A stretch of 64,000 nucleotides of DNA. It comes from Atrina japonica. Lineage: Eukaryota > Mollusca > Bivalvia > Pterioida > Pinnidae. Positions 57,966 to 64,000 of this stretch are shown one piece after another (the stretch's first letter is position 1; each line of letters starts with the position of its first letter). The stretch covers positions 1,883,501 through 1,947,500 of the forward strand of contig BROG01000004.1 of assembly GCA_030159075.1 (NCBI GenBank), read 5' to 3'. Position numbers and translations under genes: made by a program. The notes beneath the pieces are model-generated. The model was not told the DNA's origin, searched no databases, and worked only from the letters and a program-made list of their open reading frames with translations.

Positions 57966-59116
57966 ATTTTACTACTGTCACGGCTCAAACTACTGTTGTA
58001 AGAAAAAATGATTGGAAGTCAGTATCATAATAATGGTTTCTTGAAATGAATCTTAATAGAGACCAAACATTTGTAAAAGTTATGAAAACTTGGAAAAACT
58101 AAAAGAAACTCAGGAAATTACCCGATTTCGTATGATAACACATTCAAGTGACTCTGACAGATATATATTTTTTCAAATTTGCATATATCGATGTAAAAAT
58201 AAAATAATAAACATTTCTCTTAAATGTAATATAAATTTTGTAATAGGCAGGATGTATTATTTGGAATAAACTAAAAATTATAATTAAAAACGGAACACAA
58301 TGAGCTTGTTTTAGTTGTAAGTATTCCGTTCAGAAAATTGAGCTTTTGTAACACAGATAATTAAGAGTGAAACTGTATGATTCCCTCCATCTGCCGTTAA
58401 TAAGAACGAACATTGCTATAGATATGGATCACCATTATGACAACAATGGATAAAAAATAAAGACTCGAGAGAGATGAAGATAACTGTAATATATCTCTAT
58501 ATTTTCTCCCCAGACCAATTATAAGTATGATATTGAAAAAAAAACTTGCTGAGAAAACTCTTTCAGCAAATTGGATTACACTGCTATAGAAGACTTAGGG
58601 CCACAAAAGAGAAAATAAAGATATATTTAAAAAGTTGAAATGTTGATCTTATTCTGTAGTTAAAATTTAGAACTGCAAATTGTTTGAAGAGAAGAGTGTC
58701 AAATTTAAAAAAATGATGATTTTGAAATACTACAGTCAAATTAGAGCTGTCAATTTTAAATAGATTAAAACAATAGGTCAACTTTGAAAATGTATTTTCG
58801 ACAGTTGTTTGAAAAAGTGATAATAATTTTAAAATATGCATCTGAAAAGAATAGATGCCTTAGTGTCCGCTATAAGGACAATCAACCTTATGATTTTGTA
58901 CAATCTGGTGATTATTGGCAAATTGATATATTATGCGGATTAAAATATGGAACGTTATCAGAGTGATTGGATGTCCCTTAACGTCATTTAGTGGGAATCT
59001 GTAGGATTATTTTACAGTTCGAAGTAACAGGACCATAATTTTGATAGAGTACAAAAGCCCTGTCGACTTTGTACAATTATTGACTTTACAATATGTCTCT
59101 TTCATGAATTGATAAC
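57966..59116. other. AT-rich non-coding stretch
   Basis: The frames 58584-58841 (-) and 58784-58966 (+) are unsupported, although the second (NRCLSVRYKDNQPYDFV) is less AT-driven than most. Confidence 0.5.
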
Positions 59117-59215
59117 TTAAAGGGGCATTAACTGTGGTTTTTCTTTTTGCTACTTAGATTAATGTAAAATAACAAAAAAGATATATATACTTGCATAAAT
59201 GTTCATAAATCCGAG
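59117..59215. mobile_element. P1 palindromic MITE, left half only
   Basis: TTAAAGGGGCATTAACTGTG, CTACTTAGATTAATGTAAAA, TAACAAAAAAGATATATA, CTTGCATAAATG match the left half at 61468 and 32808. The right half is absent and a different inverted structure follows. Confidence 0.7.
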
Positions 59216-59229
59216 CTTCAACTTTTTAG

Positions 59230-59770
59230 CTTGGGAATTTCGCTTTCATCTAAGGGCTAAATGTCCTAGTATACAGAAGTGACAAGGAGTATGCATCGCA
59301 GTTAAAAAGAAGATCCAGCTGCAATGACTTAAAAAACCTTTTCGGGGAGTTCCATTCCGTTCATTGTTTTCTGAATAGTTTGAACTGATATCACGTGCCT
59401 TCAACAGAAAATTGGAAAAGATCACATTCGGTTTCATGGTATTTTACTTTGACGACAATCAGTGATATCGTGTTTCATTTCATCTACGAAGAATAAAGTT
59501 AAGATAAATATTCTTCGTAGATGAAATGAAATGAAACACGATATCACTTTCCTGTATGCTGTTTTTGGCATCTATAGTTACTGCGAAGTATCCATATTCC
59601 CGGTCATATACACGATAAACAAATCAATGTTTAACCGGAAGTTATGCTTCCCTACTTTTTCTTTGAAACTGCAAACTATTATGGCGAACCGTGAGCGGAA
59701 CGGAACAACTCGAAAAAAAACGTCATTACGTCACAATATTTTCTCCCAATATGATGAATGCATTTTAACA
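59230..59770. repeat. Large inverted repeat with a near-perfect central hairpin
   Basis: Centre: left arm 59461-59495 begins AGTGATATCGTGTTTCATTT; right arm 59509-59548 is its complement with one extra ATGAA copy; loop about 13 nt. Outer arms are diverged but related: reversed left sequence AACGGAATGGAAC (about 59350) matches GCGGAACGGAAC (about 59700), with AAACTATT on both sides. The 63- and 85-codon frames on the two arms share the motif ERNGT for this reason. Confidence 0.82.
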
Positions 59771-60721
59771 AACAATTTTTATATATAAAAAATATTAATA
59801 AATACATGAATATGCCACACATATATAAATAACCCAATCGAGGTATCACATTGAGTCATTTATTGAAGTGCCACAAATAATAAAAAAAAAATGTTTTTTC
59901 AATATCTGGTCTATCTATATCATTATTGTCATTTGAACCATCAGGATTGTACTTAGATGTAAACCCTGCGTAACACCTGCTTTGACACCCTAATTACTCT
60001 ATACATAACGTCAAATTGTGTAATTGCTATTCAAAACCTAACGTCGTACAAACATTTAATTGCTATTATCGCATTACATATCTGACGCTGTCTTTTTCTC
60101 TACATATATCATATTATGACTTAGACAGGCCACCAGCTGTCACCTCTATCGACCTGTTATTATTTTGTTCACAACCACTCGGATGACAATGGTTAATGAT
60201 TGTGCAACATCAGCAAAATTTATTGACAAAAAGTGTTAGCAGGACATCTCTTACAAATGTACATTTTACTCTTATATCACTTACCGCTTTTTAAATGTCA
60301 TAACTGATAAGAAAAACGTTTTGGTTGATTATGAAAATGTGCGAATGACACAAATCAATATTAATATATTATGTGTAGTTAAAACAAAAATCCTTATTAA
60401 AATTTAACATATTTTGCAGTGTTAAACTACAAAAAAAGTTGCATATAAATCATAATTATGTTGGCCTCCTGAGACTTCATTTGAAATATATGTTATATCC
60501 CATACAGTAAATTCCAATGTAGCTATTCTAACTTCAACGCAAACTAAATCTTACAGACAACGTTGATAAATATTCCTTTATACAAAAATCATTGAGGTTG
60601 AATTTCTGTCTAACATTGCAAGTTACAACAAAGTTGTCAGTTTCGTTGTTTCAAAGCTGTTTGTTATATCATTTATTTCTTAATCTAGGTTTATCACTCT
60701 ATATGTGTCTTTATAAACTGG
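59771..60721. other. AT-rich non-coding stretch
   Basis: Nothing recognised. Confidence 0.55.
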
Positions 60722-60826
60722 ATATGTTTATCATGTTCCCACTTTTTGATTTAGCAGGGTTTTTCCTCCCAAAAAGTGGGAACATAAAACCCCTGGTAAA
60801 TTAAAAAGTGGGAACATGATATGTTA
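60722..60826. repeat. Foldback element with AAAAAGTGGGAACAT repeats
   Basis: Outer arms ATCATGTTCCCACTTTTTGA then TTTAGCAGGG, and CCCCTGGTAAATTAAAAAG then TGGGAACATGAT. A third copy, CAAAAAGTGGGAACAT, lies in the loop (about 60770), so the left arm can pair with either of two partners. Confidence 0.85.
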
Positions 60827-60969
60827 GCAGTTTCTGTCTGAGAATAATCCAACATCAGTACCATACATACATATTTTATAAATAAAGTTCAATTGTATCT
60901 ATAAAAGTAATGCAGAGGGTTCCAAAATATCTATTACACTCTTTTTGGTAGTCTCTCTAAAAATATTTT

Positions 60970-61165
60970 TTGAATTTGAATTTTGAATGTTGTGTTTTAG
61001 GCCACACTAAACATTTTTCAGACATATTGTGGCGTACACTTTTAGTGGTGAAGGAGAGAACCCTTTACAATGTACCCGGGAAGAGACCACCAGCCTTCCT
61101 TATATAAACTCGCCAATATTCTCACAAAATCAGATTAAGTTACAATGGGAGTCGAAACCATAGTG
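60970..61165 (-). mobile_element. SINE family S1, 5' truncated
   Basis: TGAATTTGAATTTTGAATGT, TTTAGGCCACACTAAACATT, TTGTGGCGTACACTTTTAGT, GGAGAGAACCC, TGTACCCGGGAAGAGACCAC, CTCACAAAATCAGATTAAG, ATGGGAGTCGAAACC (B-box region). The A-box half of the head is lost. Confidence 0.84.
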
Positions 61166-61191
61166 AAAAAAAATATTGAAAAAGCATAAAA

Positions 61192-61193
<2 letters not shown>

Positions 61194-61265
<72 letters not shown>
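61194..61265. repeat. (TA)36 microsatellite
   Basis: A pure TA run just downstream of the truncated SINE head. Confidence 0.97.
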
Positions 61266-61267
<2 letters not shown>

Positions 61268-61467
61268 GCAAAAAGTGCTAAATGTATTTTTTTCTTCAAA
61301 AAGTACGGGCAATATTTCCCTTTCAGTTTATTTTTATGATGTCATCTGTATTCCAATATGGAGTGTTAAAACCAACTAACCAATGAGTGAGTAATGAAAC
61401 TTTAATTGTGATGAAAAAATTAAAAATGTTCTTTAACACACTTTCATAAGAGTGATATTTAAAAATC

Positions 61468-61768
61468 TTAACGGGACATTGGCTGTGGTTACCAAAATAT
61501 TATTTCGATTTTGTCTACGTTTTACCATTTGTACTTGATGTACAATAACAAATAAGAGCTATACACAGGCATAAAAATCTTATATCCCTATATATTTTGT
61601 AAAAATAACGTCAAGTCAAGTGCGGTATGCATATACAAATAACTAGGTTGAATTCATCAATTGCAAGTGAATAATTGCCAAACTGGGTTTCTGAATCAAT
61701 TTTCACAAAATACATAATAATTTAAGAATGTTATGCATGTGTATATCTCAGTCTAATACCCCTTTTAA
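61468..61768. mobile_element. Palindromic MITE family P1, most complete copy
   Basis: TTAA at both ends (61468-61471, 61765-61768). Ends TTAACGGGACATTGGCTGTG and, reversed, TTAAAAGGGGTATTAGACTG. Inner pairs: AACAAATAAGAGCTATACAC/AGGCATAAAAATC against TAATTTAAGAATGTTATGCA/TGTGTATATCTC, and ATATATTTTGTAAAAATA against TTTTCACAAAATACATAAT. 301 bp, no coding capacity. Confidence 0.82.
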
Positions 61769-62450
61769 AATGTTCTTTTACGCAATTTCATAAAAGTAAT
61801 ATCCAAACCACTTAAATGTAAAACGTTGACCTTTGAAACTACAGTAAGTGAAGGTCAACCTTGCAGTACTAATTGCAGTTCTGAAAACAAATATTAAAAA
61901 ATATATCAAACTTTCCATATAATCAAAATTGTCATTACCATGTTCGAAAAAAGGAAATGCTTCAGTCTACACAAGTTCCGAAAAGGATTATCTGGACATC
62001 TATATTGGTCATCTATGTTCGCGCTTCAGTATGGTCTTTACGGGTCAGGAAATGGGATGGGATATTTTAAAAATTCGTATATGGAACGTATATACATTAA
62101 AAAGCGATAATTTCATAGATAAATTCTCATTTGTTTGTGAGAATTGAAAGGAGGAATGTTTAAATTATTATAATATACTTTAATCAGACTATAATGATAG
62201 AGATCGGCAATTTATGTAGACTAACATGATATAGCAATGACTCAAGTACAGTTTCTATTTTTATATTTTCATTTCTAGTGAAAGAATCATTGTAGTAGTT
62301 AGTGAATAATTTCATACGTTGCACAAATGACCACTGTCCAAAATTGCCGGACATTTGTGGGGTCAAAATAATTAAATGCAGTACATGGAATTCAATACAT
62401 CTAGAGGTCAAGCTTTGTTCCTTTGTCCTGTCGAAGCGGGCAGTTGAAGT
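61769..62450. other. Non-coding stretch
   Basis: Frames at 61929-62147 (+, 72 codons) and 62184-62411 (-, 75 codons) are unsupported. The first (SEKDYLDIYIGHLCSRF) has fairly balanced composition but no recognised family. Confidence 0.45.
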
Positions 62451-62908
62451 TTTTGTCTGGAAATAAGGTCATTTATCTGAAAATGCTGTGGTCAGTTTTT
62501 GTGTTACAATTTACCAGTAACTGAGCGTAATAACCATCCATAGTTACAGAATTATTAAGTTGTATTGTAAATTACCTTTACACGTTCATCACCAATAACG
62601 GTCGCTAAAAGTTATCACTGTCCGTTCTGTCATGTAAGTAAGCTAAGAAAAGGTCGAAATTATATTTTGCCTTTATATTATAATTCTTTGTCTGGAAACA
62701 CGGGCATTTATCTGAAAACGTTATGGTCAGTTTTTGTGTTGCGGCACCCCAGTGATTGACCTTAATAAACACTCATCACCATAGTAACAGAATTAAGCAA
62801 TATTGTTACTAACCTTTACATGTTCATCATCAATAACTGCCGCTAACATTCGCTAAAAGTTATCATTTTCTGGTAAAAAAAAAGACGAAATTATGTTTTG
62901 CTTTTTTC
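62451..62908. repeat. Diverged tandem duplication, about 235-bp units
   Basis: Unit 1 (about 62451-62685) and unit 2 (about 62686-62908) share TTTGTCTGGAAA, ATTTATCTGAAAA, GGTCAGTTTTTGTGTT, GTAACAGAATTA-type, GTTCATCA, CGCTAAAAGTTATCA and CGAAATTATRTTTTGC in order. Unit 2 has an 11-bp extra CTAACATTCGC near 62845. No coding frame runs through. Confidence 0.85.
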
Positions 62909-63130
62909 CAGGTTACAACTTGATGAGTTAAATATAACGTTATCGACTTTAAAGAATATAATTAGGCCAAATCCAATAATTCAACATTTTTCTGCATGGG
63001 TTTCATAATATACCAGTTTATGAATTTTATACCTTGATTTTTTTAGATCCCTTTGAGTATTAATTTGAAATGCATTATTAAAATGATATATTTCATGAGA
63101 AGATGAATAGAAGATGAATATGATTTTCTC

Positions 63131-63870
63131 AAAAATATATCAAAAGATTCCGGATCTGCATGAACAACGGCAAATCTGGCCTGGAGGCTTGTTTATCTGA
63201 TATAAGTAGTTGGATGAACATCAATATGCTGAAATTGAATCAAGAATATAATGAACTTATTGTATTTGAGACAAAACATTAAGTTAAAGATTTCAGTGAC
63301 TTTGTGATCAATTTTGATGATCAAGAAGTCAAAGTATCCTCCTGCATGGAAAATCTTGGGAGTGTTTTCGATTCTCCACTCAATATGGAGAACCAGGTTC
63401 GTGCTATAACCAAGTCGTGTTACCATCAGTTACGTAAAATAGGATGAATGAGATAACTAATTTCCGAGAAGTGTATGTAAGACCCTTGTGTGTTCTCTAG
63501 TGACCTCCCGGCTAGATAATGGAAATGCTTTATTGTACGGTATTGGTGCAAGTTCGATGTCTCGGCTTCAAAAGTTCCAGAATACCGCTGCAAGAATTAT
63601 TTTACGAACTGCGGATCCAGTACAAGTTGATACTCACCATATTTAAGGTTTTACAAGTCACCGCTTTATCTTCAAGAACTGATAAAAGTGTATACACCAG
63701 TAAGGTCATTACGTTCCGGTTAATCAATGAACCATGTCAAGCCACGCGAATGGACAAAGACGAAAGAGGCGATTTGATGTCGCTGCCAGCGCTGTTCTGT
63801 GGAATACATAGCCCGAGACATTGAAATTCGAACACAATTTTACCAGTTTGAAAAAGGGTTTAAAAACTTT
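63131..63870 (+). pseudogene. Non-LTR retrotransposon (CR1/L2/Jockey-like) RT C-terminal remnant
   Basis: From 63151 one phase encodes the end of a LINE reverse transcriptase: WMNINMLKLNQEYNELIVF, an in-phase TAA at 63280-63282, then VKVSSCMENLGSVFDSP, NMENQVRAITKSCYHQLRKIG, and a TGA at 63445-63447. After a shift, 63488 onward encodes SLVTSRLDNGNALLYGIGAS and RLQKFQNTAARIILRT, ending with TAA near 63644. Decayed C-terminal sequence (ALWNT near 63800) continues to about 63870. These blocks follow the catalytic centre in the family; the catalytic YxDD part and the endonuclease are missing on the 5' side. Dead, 5'-truncated copy. The 101-codon frame at 63519-63824 is in the wrong phase. Confidence 0.87.
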
Positions 63871-64000
63871 TTTTTAAGAATGCATATCCCGACTTCTCTT
63901 GATTTTGTTTCTTGTTGTAATGCTGTCAAAACTTTCATGAAAATCATTGAACTGTATAAGTGCAAAATCTAAAAAAAATTATAATACCGTATCTTAAGGT
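63871..64000. other. AT-rich end of window
   Basis: Nothing recognised. Confidence 0.5.

Noticed and set aside
59246..59788. Related proteins on opposite strands sharing an ERNGT motif
   Set aside because: The similarity is explained by the large inverted repeat, not by two genes.
63519..63824. 101-codon protein
   Set aside because: Out of phase with the LINE reverse-transcriptase remnant in the same DNA.

Overview
This window is eukaryotic DNA, almost certainly animal and most likely from a bivalve mollusc. The assignment is an inference. It rests on the strong AT richness, very long dinucleotide and trinucleotide microsatellites, several tRNA-derived SINE families with GGTTCGANTCC-type B boxes, a Penelope-like reverse transcriptase of the kind common in bivalves, a CR1/L2/Jockey-like LINE remnant, and many short TTAA- or TA-flanked inverted-repeat elements. 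I cannot name the species. There are no bacterial or phage genes, operons, CRISPR arrays or rRNAs, and no functional tRNA that I can support.

No host protein gene can be called with confidence. Almost every open frame is short, AT-rich, or lies in a repeat. A few possible host exons are listed at low confidence: a 119-codon hydrophobic frame at 11693-12052 (-) with a perfect TTTGGCGCCAAA dyad about 110 bp upstream; a possible start exon at 34732-34890; possible terminal exons at 17407-17546 and 51836-52032; a cysteine-rich frame at 39341-39574 followed by AATAAA; and a short cysteine-containing frame at 43272-43480. The rest reads as intergenic DNA or the inside of a very large intron.

Layout. 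0-10 kb: microsatellites, a G/C-tract foldback (4047-4167), a SINE inserted into a Penelope tail (5011-5398), and a run of MITE, second-family SINE and palindromic MITE (8363-9055). 10-23 kb: MITEs, SINE pieces, and a 51-bp minisatellite in two blocks (14569-15990). 23-29 kb: a roughly 1.8-kb, 48-bp minisatellite (23600-25440), a SINE/MITE/SINE cluster (25806-26308), a 655-bp CTA array (26870-27524), and a TTAA MITE (28238-28411). 29-46 kb: Penelope tails, SINEs, palindromic MITEs and a (GA)64 array. 46-49 kb: the main Penelope-like locus, with inverted tails in front of a frameshifted reverse transcriptase and a 353-bp tandem duplication behind it. 50-60 kb: a MITE reference copy at 50370-50452 and its relative at 55347-55775 split by a Penelope fragment, large CA/TA arrays, another Penelope fragment, and a long hairpin at 59461-59548. 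60-64 kb: a foldback, a complete palindromic MITE, a diverged tandem duplication, and a LINE reverse-transcriptase remnant.

The sequences do not form a pathway. What can be read is a history of insertion: 5'-truncated Penelope copies, SINEs landing inside them, Penelope fragments landing inside MITEs, and later tandem duplication of the results. Family names above the level of SINE, LINE and Penelope-like are inferences from terminal motifs read by eye; no alignment or database search was run.
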